Part shown: positions 13,301 to 25,206 of the stretch, one piece after another | Layout: each line of letters begins with the position of its first letter | Position numbering within the stretch: the first letter of the stretch is position 1 | From: Parelaphostrongylus tenuis | Lineage: Eukaryota; Nematoda; Chromadorea; Rhabditida; Metastrongylidae | Length of the DNA stretch: 64,000 nt | Assembly (NCBI GenBank): GCA_019055375.1 | Contig: JAHQIW010004619.1 | Span: 1 to 64,000, forward strand | Direction: 5' to 3' | Notes under the pieces: model-generated | What the model was told of the DNA's origin: nothing | The model's input: the letters and a program-made list of their open reading frames with translations, nothing else | Database searches by the model: none | Program-made: the position numbers and the translations under genes

Positions 13301-15453
13301 TCCATCTTATCTTTGAACTCTACAAGCAGTCATAAAAGTCATTGAAATCTCCTGACAGTGTGCACCGAGTCAGGATTTCTAGGTACACACCAGAGTGACT
13401 GTAACAATGCAGGTCTACTCACTATTCGTAATTTATTATCAACACCTCCATAAGCTATCTCAGATTCACATTCATCACTATCCTCAACAAAAAAGAGCAA
13501 GAAGTCTTGCGATGTCCTTCTCGTCTCCATTTTCCTCATTGCTGTTTTCGATAAGATATGAATCGAGATCGAATTAAAGTTTTCGCCGATTGATAATGTT
13601 TGAAGCCACAGCATTAAATCCTTGACTCGCAGAATATATCCTAAGCTAACACGTTGGACAGAAAATTTCCATCTTCTGGATGGGAATTCCGTTTTTTTTG
13701 CATGAATAATGTGTGAATTTCATGCCATTTGAAAAGCATACTTCTTGAGCATCTAATGTTATACGATTAGTCTATATCTGCTGTAGAATGGAACTGTCCA
13801 GGAAACAAAGATGTGTGTTGATGCTTTACGAGTACAAATTTGGTTCAAATGCTGCCGATGCTGCTCGCCGAGTCGACAGATCTTGGGTTGCCCGTACGGT
13901 TGGAGAATCAAGAGTCCGCGAGCGATTTCATGAGTTCAAGGCAGGAAATAAAGAGTTGATCGACAGACCGAGATCGGGGTGACCGAACGAACTCGATGAC
14001 GAAGACTTGATTTCTGCTCTGGAAAATGAGCCGTCGTTTTCTCGTTAATTGGCAGCAGAACTAGTCCTTTCTCATACAACCGCGCTAACTGGTTTCCATC
14101 AGCTGACTTTGTCCACAAGAAGCCAAGACAGGATCCACATGAACTTACCAAAGCACAAGCAAACAAACGAGTCGAATTTTGGCGTTATTTGTTGCAAAAT
14201 TTGAAGGAGTGGTCCTTCGATCACATCCGAAACCTATCAGACCGATGGCAAAAAGTGGTGGATAGTGATAGCCTGTACTTTGAAGAATAGTTGTCGTTGT
14301 TTGCTGTCTGTTTATATGCATAAATTTTGAATGTTTTATCAAACGATGGAAACTTTCTCTCCAACCTAGTATATAAAAGATTGGTCAGCGTAGAAGATCA
14401 GTCGACGTTGTTAAAATGGGTGTGGGTGAGAATTAGGTAAGGGGAATAGGAAAAGAACACAGGCGGAGAACACGTAAAACGGCGATCTTCCAAAACCGCA
14501 CTTTATGCTCTCATATCTTTGATAATACCGTTGAAAAGAAACGAAACAATGTGTCGGGTCTTACTGCAAATCCCACAACATTGCAAAAATACTTTGTCAC
14601 ATTTACATCGCACTCGAAAATTGTGAAAATATGGAAATTGCTTAGTGAAGTCACTCAATAGGCATATAATATGAGTGGCAGAAGTCACATCCTGCTATTC
14701 TTATAATCCTGGAAAATCTTTAAGAACAGCCAGGATCTTTTGTTTTCCTTAATTATACGTGGCTAACATCCACAGGACAGACTTCTAACGACAATATTCG
14801 CCCACAAATCTGAGGTTTTTATAAGGAAAAAAGTAAACTGGATAATCATGGGTGTGTAAAACCTTTCTTTCTGAATGGCCACTCATTTCAGTGATGGCTG
14901 CACTTGATCCACGGCTTCAAAACGCATGGATTGGTTTACGTGGATTCGAATATAGCGATATTCTACCCATAGAAGGAACGTGCCCAAGCGAAAATTTGAA
15001 TTGGATAAATGGCAATGTTAACATTAGAAGAAAAATCCGCTGCGTAGCTGTAGGTTTTTTATCTGCTACAATTTGCATTCTCTGCCATAAATTTTGTGTG
15101 ATAGTATAGAGAGTTTTTTCTTGGCAGCACTGGTTTTGGCCAAGCATTAATTACAGTTCTTCTCATCCATTCATCCATCAAACATCGCCGAAATTGCAAT
15201 TCTCAAGACTTTTCTTTGCTTGCTCTGCGACTGAGAATGCTTTTGTGATTATTGATTCAAGAAAATTGCGTTGCAAAAAAAATACGTCTGTTGTGAAAAA
15301 TGAAAGAACCAAGTCCGTACGGAAGTCTCATTACATAATATCCACTTTCAGTTAGATACTAGTACCGACGAGTTTCTATATGGTCGTGACTATTCTTGCC
15401 GGGAAAGGATTTGGTTTGTATGCGAGAAAATCCACGGATGTGACGAAGTATAG
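10304..15453 (+). CDS. Secreted C-type lectin, four exons
   Basis: Exons 10304-10405, 11343-11448, 14892-15049 and 15352-15453 join in phase into about 155 residues with GT-AG introns (tttcag acceptors before exons 2-4). Residues 1-16 (MLTLLLMAAFFIGVES) are a signal peptide, so the product is probably secreted. The rest is a single C-type lectin fold: CTGWIYLPKFDKC, TTWYDAREHC, ARLVIPCNREY, AWIGLRG and a final WFVCEK with paired cysteines. I see no EPN or QPD sugar-specificity triplet, so the ligand cannot be predicted. The start is the Met directly before the hydrophobic stretch. A TTCAG at 10261-10265 could accept a spliced leader. Intron 2 is filled with repeats. Nematode lectins of this size are commonly found in excretory-secretory products. 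The exon 3 donor is the least certain boundary. Confidence 0.87.
11637..11702 (-). ncRNA. Decayed hammerhead ribozyme, family A
   Basis: The minus strand reads CTGACAA in place of CUGANGA and GAAG in place of GAAA. Stem I partners around GGGTTCT and AGAGCCC remain. Inactive by inspection. Confidence 0.55.
12127..12186 (+). ncRNA. Decayed hammerhead ribozyme, family A
   Basis: CTGACGA at 12139-12145 and GAAA at 12159-12162 are intact. The stem II closing pair is A-C and stem I no longer pairs well (GCAGA against GAGCTA), so activity is doubtful. Confidence 0.5.
12706..13614 (-). other. Unassigned minus-strand open segments
   Basis: Two minus-strand segments look exon-like. The first, ending with a stop just below 12709, encodes an acidic helix-rich tail (RLDEIFDIFDEDKILKP, then VEECVKFLEIFAPRKLIES). 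The second, at about 13395-13580, encodes ENSNEENGDEKDIARLLALF in one frame. I recognise neither family and cannot connect them with convincing splice sites. They lie in lectin intron 2 on the opposite strand and could be a nested gene fragment or chance frames. Confidence 0.2.
13645..14380 (+). mobile_element. Internally deleted mariner-like element
   Basis: Terminal inverted repeats of the form GTTGGAcAGAAAaTTTCCATC (about 13650 and, inverted, about 14375) flank a remnant transposase. Its start at 13788 encodes the mariner helix-turn-helix (MELSRKQRCVLMLYEYKFG) followed by EFKAGNKELIDRPRSG. Several stops follow, and the DDE catalytic half is largely missing: the element is about 730 bp against about 1.3 kb for a full mariner. 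It inserted in lectin intron 2. Confidence 0.75.
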
Positions 15454-15607
15454 ACTTTCATGTAGCGGTATAAATGATTACTGATTCAGTCACCATTCAG
15501 TGAACAACTATTCATTTCATCGCATTTAAAAGCACAAGCCTGCTGGCATCGCAGCAAAATTTTCAAATACTTTATATTCGATTATTTTTTGCGACGTCGC
15601 TCAAAAC

Positions 15608-15905
15608 ATCATAATCTGATAACATATTTTGAGCCTTTTGTAAGATCTTTTATGGCACTCATACAGCACAAGCACCTGTTTCGGCATCACGGCTTCATCA
15701 GAAAATTTTCACTTTGCACGACTGCAGTGTAACTCCCTCGTCGTTGTTTATATTATATTTGGGTGAGGGGATCTCTCTTACAAGTGATCGGCTAAGATGT
15801 AAGAGACCGCATAACTGACGAGGGCTGCAAAGCTGAAACACATGTATCTTGCATTGTCTAATTGTCATAACAAACATCATGAAAGGCTCAAAATATGTCT
15901 CGGAT
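15608..15905. repeat. Palindromic element with hammerhead-like motifs
   Basis: Outer inverted blocks CATATTTTGAGCC and GGCTCAAAATATG enclose two hammerhead-like cores. On the plus strand, CTGACGA (15815-15821) is followed by GGGCTGCAAAGCT, GAAA and CACATGTA. On the minus strand, CTGATGA is followed by AGCCGTGATGCC and GAAACAGGTG. Stem I is not well formed, so these may be relics. The element sits just after the lectin stop codon. Confidence 0.4.
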
Positions 15906-16264
15906 CATGTTGCTTTGAATAACCTCGATGTTAGAACAAAACTGACTAACTGTAAATCTCAGCAATGGGAGCTGATATTCCCAAAACCTCAGAGAAAGCC
16001 CTTGCTTAGCTGGTGCCGTGTTTGTATGAGGCATGAGTTGCTGTCATAAAAGAAAACTGCTCACTGTTTTTTTTTTGTGCAAGTTGTGCCGTGAGATGAT
16101 AATGATGCTCGAATTCTCTTCAGCCACCCAAGCACGATATCATGCTCAATAAGCATCCCAAGAAGTAATTTAAAACATTCAGTAAAAAGACAAAAAATCA
16201 ACTGAATGTGAAGACTACAGTGATCCGCTTAATGAAAAAAAAATCTGTGAGATAGATCAAATAA

Positions 16265-17011
16265 CAGGTCGTCTCATAAGTTTTGACACTAGAGCGATGA
16301 ACATTAAATTTTTGACCATAAATGATTTAAACTGCTCAAAACAGTGGGAGTATACGCTATTAGCCTCAACACATTTCCGCCATCTCTACGGCAACAAAAC
16401 AACACTTCTCTGTGCAGAACTGTGTGATTTCTTTTGGCAATAAATTTGTCCATATTTGCCTCATCATAGTCGCTCAACGAAGTCCTTATAGCAATTCGCT
16501 GCCGTACGAGTACGAATTGAGACACGCTGCGCGGATCCCATTTGACTACATTAACCGTACATAAGCTTAGAGATCTGTGTCCAGGCGAACACCGTCCCGG
16601 TTTTTAGCCAAGTTTCGCGCCAGCAGCACCAACTGGAGGGACCAGCTGCGTTCCGGGCTTTCAACTAAGTTGACTGAAAGGCTCGAGTTGACCGAACTGG
16701 GCCGAGAGCCGCTATATCATCAGCCGTACTGTTCTGACTTGTCTTTGTCTGACTATCATCTCTCCCGGTCGCTGGAGCACTTCCTGAGAGAGATTTCGAT
16801 GCATCAATTATTTGTGTCAAAAACTTGTTACCTTTTTAGAATCCAAGGATGACGATTTCTATGAGCGCAGTATTGAATTGTCACGTGAGAGATGGCAGAA
16901 ATGTGTTCAGGCTGATGGCGCATACTTTGAAGTGTTGCTGAGAAATATTCACTACTTCTCGTCAGTTAGTTTGGTACTTATTGCTTAGGTGCCAAAACTT
17001 ATGAAAGGACC
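16265..17011 (+). mobile_element. Long-TIR mariner-derived element 1
   Basis: Ends match as inverted repeats (AGGTCnTnTCATAAGTTTTG followed by a CACTAGAG-like block). Inverted similarity continues inward for well over 100 bp (the RDGxNVxRL segment is readable from both ends). The centre reads PYCSDLSLSDYHLSRSLEHF, the mariner motif YSPDLAPSDYHLFRSLQ near the last catalytic Asp. Frames are broken. It belongs to the same family as 28905-29657 and 36099-36842. Confidence 0.75.
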
Positions 17012-17494
17012 TTATAATTTATAAAGGCAGTAGATCATCGGCCGCCTTGCATTAAACCACGGAAAATTGATGTTCTCTATCCGAAAGGTGTTCTCCTCCA
17101 AGTGAGGCTACTTCTGCGATATCAGACTACCAAATTGCGGCGACGACAAATGTCGACCAGCGAGTCAAATTAATTCAGCTCTCAAAAAGATGAAAATGTC
17201 GAGATGTTAGCTAAGTACATAAGAATTCTAAGACAACGTTGTGCTAGCCAAACTATTCAAAAAGCTATTGACTGGATGCCGTAGGTCGAAAAAAGATGAC
17301 ATGCTTATTTCAGCGATCTCGCAAGACAAAATTCATATCTTCTTTTATTCATGACCGCGTGTTTAGTCCATTTTATATCGCTATGTAAACATAAGCACTT
17401 GTTAATTTCATTGATCAACCAAAAACGTCTCCATGAGACAGTCTACTCATGAACCTTATCATAAATTAATCCGTCAGCAATTAATGAAAAAAAT

Positions 17495-17560
17495 AGCAGA
17501 TCGTTCCATAAGTTTTGCCACTAGAGTAACAGAAACCTAATTGATTGGCCAGGAGAAATT
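17495..17560. mobile_element. Isolated terminal end of long-TIR mariner family
   Basis: The block reads CATAAGTTTTGCCACTAGAG, the terminal sequence of the three long-TIR mariner elements. I see no partner end nearby, so it is a solo or truncated end. Confidence 0.4.
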
Positions 17561-18079
17561 GAAATTGCATAATCCTAATATCGTCCGTCTGCACATTTCA
17601 TGCGATCATTTTGCCATAGATTTCACCTGCACTTGTTTTGGGATAAAGCTGTCGTAGGCTCAAATTCGCGTGCTACTCATGGCACGATGCGCGCGCGTAA
17701 GGGGTTATGCTAGTGAAGCGGCGCCCAGATTAATGGTACTTCTTGTGGACGGTCCGAGCGTGATTGATCCTCCAGGTTGTTCTATCCAGATCACAACTTT
17801 GCGAAACTCTTCCATGTAGCCCAAAAAGTCACCATATTATCACTCTAAGCTCCGTCATATGTATTCATGTAATAGATTTATACGAGGTGCTATGATTCTG
17901 ATGAGTTCAACGGACGAGTGATAAATGGAAGCTATACGTTATGTTGACGACGAGAAAATAGCAAGCAATTTCCATCTTGACGCGCCCTGCGAAGATGAAG
18001 TCTAAAGAAAGCTCTTATTTATGAGATTGTTCAGGCCTTTTCGAAGTTTGATATATCAGTGACTTACGTTTCGGCTATT

Positions 18080-18200
18080 GTGTTCTCCGTACCCTACCAT
18101 TTAGGAGTGACTGGTGGACCGTGTGGCTTTGATCAAGCAATCGAGATCGATGAAACGTACTTAGGCTCTGACAAACCGGAACTCAAAAAAGTTTAGAGCA
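18080..18200 (+). pseudogene. Possible Merlin/IS1595-like transposase fragment
   Basis: One frame reads GGPCGFDQAIEIDETYLGSD and then a stop. It resembles the GGPGxxVEIDExxFG signature around the first catalytic Asp of ISXO2/Merlin transposases. It is short and isolated, with no other supporting domain. Confidence 0.3.
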
Positions 18201-18693
18201 GTCTCTCAGTATATATTGAAGATTAACAACGAGATTAAAAAACAGTCTATTGAAAGACAATGTCCATACAAGCGCTCTATGAAAAATTCAAGCACTCTCG
18301 CCATACTAACTGTCACTAATAAGTCAGATTTTCACATGTGAGCCAACAACGTAATCAAGAGTGATACTCCCATAAGGTATTGCAATTTGACAGTAAAACA
18401 AGGGCGAGTACTACAAAAATTGCTTGCAGCCAGAAACTCATATATTTTAATATCAAATTACTCTGATCTGGAATGCTATAAATATCTTTATCCTTTCAGA
18501 CTACAGCAAATAACAATGTAATGGTTGACGACGGCTATTTGAGCTAGGCAGCTGATAGTAAGAAGTATTGCAAAAAGGTTTGACAGGATCAGAATGTGCG
18601 TCCTTTCTTCACTATAGAGACGGCATAATCTTCAAATACGTGGCCTTCGTGATTCATGACAAATTTTTCAAAATATCAGAGCCGCTGAGTCAC

Positions 18694-19809
18694 TCGCAAT
18701 AACATCACTGTATTCTTGATTGCAGGGTATCACGAGGCGGGCGTTATCGTCCTCACACTGTTTTCTTGCATCGTACCATTTAGATGGCGTGCAGTACGCC
18801 TGAAATTAACAGTTCAGTGTAGGTGTTCTCTTATGCATATCCATCAGTGTCAACCTAATGGGTATGGCTGTAGATTTTGGAGCAACGATTAGGAAAAGTT
18901 CAATCTGAACAGAACACTTTAGACTACGACAGTGCCGCCCGTAAATATTATGTCGCTAGTCCACAATAGTGAGGACAGTTGCACTGTGTAATCTCTCGTT
19001 GAACATTGCAAAATGAATGCGATCACTCATGATATTTGAGCACCGTCACCGCTGAAGCCTTAACCGAAATCTCTGGGTACGATCAGCTATGCTGAGCTCA
19101 ATTACGTGAGAAAAGAATGCAATCCTCTGAAGCGCTGTTACATAGAATGCTATGTTAATCACTGGTTTATTCACAGAAACCAGTTTTACTGCTGTTACCA
19201 CAAAATTGTGATTAGTGTTATTATCACCGAAAATAATCCTAGCTATTTATACAAAATTGATATCCAAAGCGCGGTGTTTTTATTAGTCGTGGATGGCTGA
19301 AGTTAGAAGATCCGAAAGAGCGTTTAGAGAACATCACATTTTGTTTACCGTGGAATCGAGTATCTGGTCGTATTCATCAGCAACAGCGCCGGTGGCTATT
19401 GAAAAAAGATTTCAAAACGCATTTTACAATTTCCGAATTGCGGAGTTAGACGACAGAAGGCAGTAGCTGTTTTCATAGGAAAGCATTTGGTGTGGATGTG
19501 CAAGCAATAAAACATATACAAAGGAAGCATTCAAAAAAGACTGCTGGTACAGGATGAAGTTGCCGTATCCACAATGGCTGGCATTTTGAAGTGTAATTTG
19601 TTCTACTACAATGACTAAGAAATCTAGCAAGACGATTCGCCAAAAACATACCAAAGCTGCATTTTGTGCACGTTTTTTAAATATTGATTCGCATGTACAT
19701 TACTCACCTTGACACATTTATCGAACTTTGGAAGGTATATCCATCCTGTACATGATCTGAGGCTTTCGACACCAATAAAGAAAGCTGCCCTAAGAAGTAG
19801 AATGAGCAT
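18694..19809 (-). pseudogene. Partial C-type lectin gene, exons 1-2 only
   Basis: Mirror copy of the lectin gene. Exon 1 (19809-19708) and exon 2 (18799-18694) are open, keep splice sites and have the same lengths as in the complete gene. Exon 1 differs at two bases. Exon 2 has 11 changed residues in 35, with one silent change, mostly around the WYDARKQCEDD segment. The arm breaks at about 18603, inside intron 2, and I find no copies of exons 3-4 further along the minus strand. It is therefore truncated unless it splices to unseen exons. Confidence 0.8.
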
Positions 19810-20049
19810 CTTCACCGAACCTATACAGCACATCCATGCAAAACTTTGCTGAAGCGAAAAATGGAGCTTGAAAATGGAAAATGAAAGGGCGACCACCGTA
19901 CACAGACTGGATTCACCAACGACTGCCATCCGTATGGTGTATCTAGTAAATAAAGGATGTTTTTAATAATTCTACTTCACACTACATTGAAATGTGAGCG
20001 GTGATAACATATCCCTATAAAAGCAATAAATATCTGATAACTACCCATG

Positions 20050-20690
20050 TAATCAAAAGACCGAGTTACCATAAACTTCGGTATTCCATTTCTCGCTGAG
20101 CGGGTGCTAGGTTGCTAATAGTAGTTGTGATAGCAGCAGTTAATGTAGCAGAGCAATACTCAACGTTTGGCGACTTTTCCTTCTTCAGAGCCCAACAGCA
20201 CGCTGTTTAGATATTCACATAATTGGGCAGATTATCGATAAATTTCATACCGTTCGCCAGGTGAGGTCAAAACAGCAAACGTTGGAAGAGCGCCGTGTTT
20301 CGTGCATAATAATACGTTCATTCCCTCGGTTCGTTTTTGGATTTCTGTCGTCTATACAAAATGCCTAAGGGATTTGCACATTGATGTTTATGACTACTAC
20401 ACGAGGATCGTGGCAGCCGGTTTAGGAATCGTGGTGGTCATGCATCCACTATGGCACTTTCGCTTACATGATATCGAATTCATTGAGTCTGAACACATGC
20501 AGTCTCCCTCTTTTCCGTTGTGACAAATGTTGCACAAGCAGTCTTCGAAGTGGGTGCTGACTAGTTGTAGTTGACAATATAGCATGCTAGGTCTAGTTTA
20601 TAACTGTAACATAATTTACAAGACCACTGCTTTTCAGACATCATATAACAGCATTACTGGTCTCGTTTGATAAGGAGCTCGGCTTCAAAG
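20050..20690 (-). pseudogene. Penelope-like element 3' relic (right arm)
   Basis: Mirror of 9440-10080. The minus strand near 20510 reads CHNGKEGDC, like the CPNGRDGDC segment that precedes the GIY-YIG domain in the 47-kb PLE, followed by broken frames. Confidence 0.45.
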
Positions 20691-20719
20691 GGCCTTTATT
20701 GAAGTTGTAAAAGTTGTTT

Positions 20720-21585
20720 TGGGGCCCAAACTATCTGCTACTAATGGGAGCTGCCGCTCCGTCTCCCACCTCACCCCTCTAATCACGTCTCTCTCTTTCC
20801 CACAACACTTCACTTCAGTTTTTTTAACTGTTCTATTTTTGGTCTTGCATAAAACACTCGAAATAATGGTACAACATTATAAAAATACCAGCCAAAGAGC
20901 AATCGAGTGTACATCACTGTATGTTCGGTGATAATTTCACTTGACTTGCATGTAAATCGTTAGTCGTCGTCGCCTCATCCTAGGGAGAGTAGGTTTACCG
21001 AGAGGATTGGCTAAAAAGACTAAAAGATGGCGGATTCTGCACGGCTGACGGGACTGTAAGGTGGAAACACGCGCATCGGGCCGTACAAGAGCTTATTACC
21101 AGACCACATGACATGTTGGCTCAGATAATAATTGTGAGATGTAATATTTTTCTTTTCACTACAATATGCTTGAATCACTGTTACACCATATCGCACCATA
21201 TCTGTTACAGTGACGCCGTAGCACAAGCTGTCATTCTATACAATTTATTTGTCACCGTTTAAACAACAATCTGCAGCTTATAACAACATGATATATTTAC
21301 CACTAACATAGCGTAGGAGAATAAAAGCAATAATGAAATTGAAATAGATTGTTGAATAAATGGTGATAAATAAATTACATAGATTGATGTCTTGTGCTAC
21401 GGTATTATTATATGCGTATGTGTGATTTGGTGTGTCAGTGATTCGAGCATACTGTAGTGGAGAGATAAAGATAACATCCTAAAAAACTAATGTGAAGTGC
21501 TGTGGGAGTGAGACAGACGTAATTGGAGGAGCGGGGAGGAAGTCGAAGCCGGACACGCTCAGCGTGGGCCCCATGGTAGTCAATC
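20720..21585. repeat. Inverted-repeat element holding hammerhead family A copy (right arm)
   Basis: Mirror of 8560-9425, with GGGCCC-bearing inverted ends and an internal family A unit (about 20840-21140, plus strand). It is non-coding. Confidence 0.55.
21037..21095 (+). ncRNA. Decayed hammerhead ribozyme, family A (right arm)
   Basis: CTGACGG at 21045-21051, then GACTGTAAGGTG and GAAA. It carries the same core A-to-G change as the left-arm copy, plus a further G that breaks the stem II closing pair. Inactive by inspection. Confidence 0.6.
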
Positions 21586-22049
21586 GGTTAGTCCTATGTT
21601 TAACATATTTATCTAGGATATATTAATTCATACAACAAACATCGATCATAAGCAGTTCACGTTAAATATCAGTACCGGTCGACATTTCCCCGCGTTGATT
21701 AGAATTTGGCTTGTTATACTCAACAATTAATGCGTGAAACAATGACCTTCAAACCGAAGAAATGGTCAGTTCTCACTTCATTACTGTCTCAATCATTACA
21801 CGAAATGCTTTTTCAACCTACGATTTGTCGAGCGCTATAACGCCTAAGAACACATCTTCGATGAGCAGCAGTGAAACAAGGAAAAAAGAGGTTTTGCTTA
21901 GATCTACTGCACCTCGTGCTTACTCGCTTAATTTTGTTGCGAGCATGAGAAGTACTTGTGTATTAGAAATTCAGTGCCAACAGACGAAATAGGCGCCTAT
22001 ATAGCATTAGACGTATCGGCTCATAGCAGATCATATCCTATCAGATTAT

Positions 22050-22425
22050 TTCGTTTTGAGCGGGTCCGTAAAAGAACGTTCGATGGCAGAACAATGAACA
22101 ACCTCAAATCTCCTCGTCATTGGGTCGATATTGATACAGTGCGCAATGAATGTCGAAACATCTCTCTTACCATTCTGTCTGAGCACCAGTGCTTGTCCTG
22201 TGGGGCCACTCCATGCATGTTCTCCAGTTGGTGTTGCATGAATTCATTGGGTAATCCTCGTCTATTTTTTCTGCATGTCCCGTTCAGGTGTATTTTTCTC
22301 TACAACACACCTTCGGCAAGTTCAACGCTTGTATACCAACTGACGGTGTAGAGGTGTCGGCTCTCATGTAGTAAGCTATCCATTAGGTCCATCAAAATAC
22401 TGTCTGAGATTCTTCCGGCGCGCAT
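22050..22425 (-). pseudogene. piggyBac-like transposase relic (right arm)
   Basis: Mirror of the left-arm relic. The minus strand reads HESRHLYTVSWYTSVELAEG, a stop, then RKIHLNGTCRKNRRGLPNEF and, after a shift, ALVLRQNGKRDVSTF. The WYTSVELAE block is better kept than in the left arm, where a one-base indel breaks it. Stops show it is non-functional. The long plus-strand frame at 21956-22351 is its antisense shadow. Confidence 0.7.
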
Positions 22426-25206
22426 AGGAGCTGCGCCTGTACGTGCGTATAGGAACGTGTTGTACGTGTATCCTCTTAAACTGTTCAGTTTGAATGTTTA
22501 TCCCGTATCTGTGTCTTTTGTTGCTACGTCAAATACGTCAAACTTGCAAATTTGCGAGACGGAGAAAAGTTTTCTAAATAAATGTCAAGAAGCGGGCCTT
22601 TTGGGGCGGCAAATGATATTTCTGTGAGCAGCGTCATCGGAGTGAGGACGATTTTCGTTATTTATTTGGAAGTATCTATTTGTCGCAAGAAAATTTCCAA
22701 GTTTATTCTGATAGTCTAGTTCAACAAAACTACCTCTGCATTCTAATATGGTTTTCATACATGTATATGTCTTAGGTGTAAAGAAAACTATGAAGGCGAA
22801 ACGTAATTTTATTTTTGTTATCACGTATTCCTGTAAAAATTTCTTTGTAACACGATTTAGTTTTGAAATTGGAATGACTTATGCTATCAAAGCTGGTGAA
22901 CTTTGAATGCAGAGCTATTGCAGACCACAACCGAGCGAGCGAAGAAAACCAAATTTGAAACACAACTTTGTTTTCGCTGTTGCAATGCATGAAATTATTT
23001 CTTCAAAAACTATTTGACGACTCGTGATCGGCAAAATTTAGGCCAGCAAATGACTGCAAAAAATCGAGACGAGCTTTCTCCGCCAAAGTAAGCCAAATTT
23101 TGTAAGGGTTTTTTTTACTTTTCAATATCAATGACCTAGTATAGCGTGCACTGTGCAACATCTTTTTCTCGACAAGTTATCCACTGTTTTTCAATTTTCA
23201 ATCATTATTATAAGTGTTAAGTATTGTAAATGATGGAATATATTAAAACTTATACATTCGTATCATTATGATCTTTCTACACTTTATCAAAACTCATAGA
23301 ACGCCAACATCGTTGGGATTGCGTAGTAAAAGAGAGCTTTTTAATCAAACATAAACATTACATGTGAGCCAAAGGCATACGAGTGTGTAGAAAAAATCAT
23401 AAAGCATCGAACTATTACATGAAACCTTAGATTCTTTTGCAACGGTGAAAAAACTCTAGTCACATGCAAAAATCGCGCATCGGCTGCGATTTGCACTACG
23501 CGTGACGATTGCAGTCGATGGCTCTGAAAGTTTTGATCGTTTGTCTCAATGTGACTCTCTTCATACGTTCTTCCAGATTAACTTTTGCTTAACATCTTCC
23601 ATGATGACCGCGGAGTATGTGGTTCTCTCTGGAGAATGTCTAAGGTACATACAGAACACGTTAACGTTGTCTTTGTGCTGGTTAATAGACAAAGATGATA
23701 GTCAATGAATGTCATAATTCACACTGTCTAAGCTGCACTAGTGAGATCAGGGCTGAGTTTCAGGAATGAAGCTATGTATGTGGTCAAAATCATCACAGCG
23801 AGGCTGCTAACTTCGCCAACACCACCATTGCAAGCCCTAAAACATTTATTCCTCGCTGTTAGAGACGGTAAAATAAATAGCGTCTTTACGTCTCAGTCAG
23901 GTCAGTGACGCCTACCTTATCCTTCTTGCCTGCATTATGAAGTCCTCTTTGAAGGATTTGTGTGCAAATAAACGTCTATCGTAGATGCACATCGTCGGCT
24001 TTTGTCTGATTTGATCCGCAAAAACTAAGGTATGCTAAGTCTTTGCTGCGCAAAAGGTGAATTCATCTCCTGAATATATCTGTTTTTATAAAACTCTCAT
24101 GGTCGCTTCTCTTTTGCTTTCAGTCGCCCTATTCATCACCTATGAACGCGCCACCTGCTTTCGCAAATAACAGAGAGAAATCTTTCACTGACCGGAAACA
24201 GTGGCTCAGTTGTAAATAAGGGAGAGACTATATATAGATGTTCTTTTTATTATTTATAGGTGAACGTGCAGAGTGGCTGTGATCCTCGTCGCGGCGCATG
24301 CCTGATCACTGGTCCGTCAACATTCTCCGGCAGCCCACAACGAACAACCGAAGAAATGCCACAGCTGTAATATCCTCCACAAAGAGATGCGCTCAATCAA
24401 TATTCTACGACGTGCAAGAAAAAGATGAAAAACGGTTTTAAAGCTAGAAGTACTGGGATTCGCACAGCGAAAAAGCTGTGAGGCGCATCAAATAATGAGA
24501 TAGAGAAGTAATGCTTTCGGTGACCAGCACGTATGTCAAGAGCAGTAAATAACTTCTGTCGTGGATGACTTTCGAAAAGCAGAGTACATTAACTAGTAGG
24601 CGAACTTCTTTGCATCGCGAAGCAGAACATCAGTATGGTTTACTCAGCACCTGACAAACCACTCTCGTAGGTAGCATAGGGCACAAAGACATAGCGATAA
24701 TGAACTTGAAATTAGCGTCATCATAAATACCGCTGAGGGCGAAACCCTTTACTCATTGTGGATGGAAGCCAGAAGAAAGGTGGGTGAGTTGGTTCAAACG
24801 TCATCCTTATCGTCTCACGACACAGATACGTAGATAGTCTTACATCTAAAAACAGTAAGTGATTTTCTTCCAAAACGACGATTCATATCTCAAGCCAATT
24901 TCGCCTCAGCTAAGCAAGAGGTGTCTTTGAGATTTGAGCATATATAGAGGAATCAGTAATACCGACGTTTATAGGAAGTTGCTCTCATAAATTATCAAAT
25001 GGAGATCATTTTAGGAAATTTGTTGCCAAACCGAAAGGTCTGCGACTTTGAACGCAATGAGGTTGGCGAAGTGTACATTAAAAAGTCCTATGATAAGTTT
25101 TTATTATTACTGCTACAGGTACTATATTGCATCACATCCGCCGTCTTTTTCGCAAAGGGAACCATGCCTGTGCCTTAATGTAACGGTAGTCATTGATGGT
25201 TTCATA

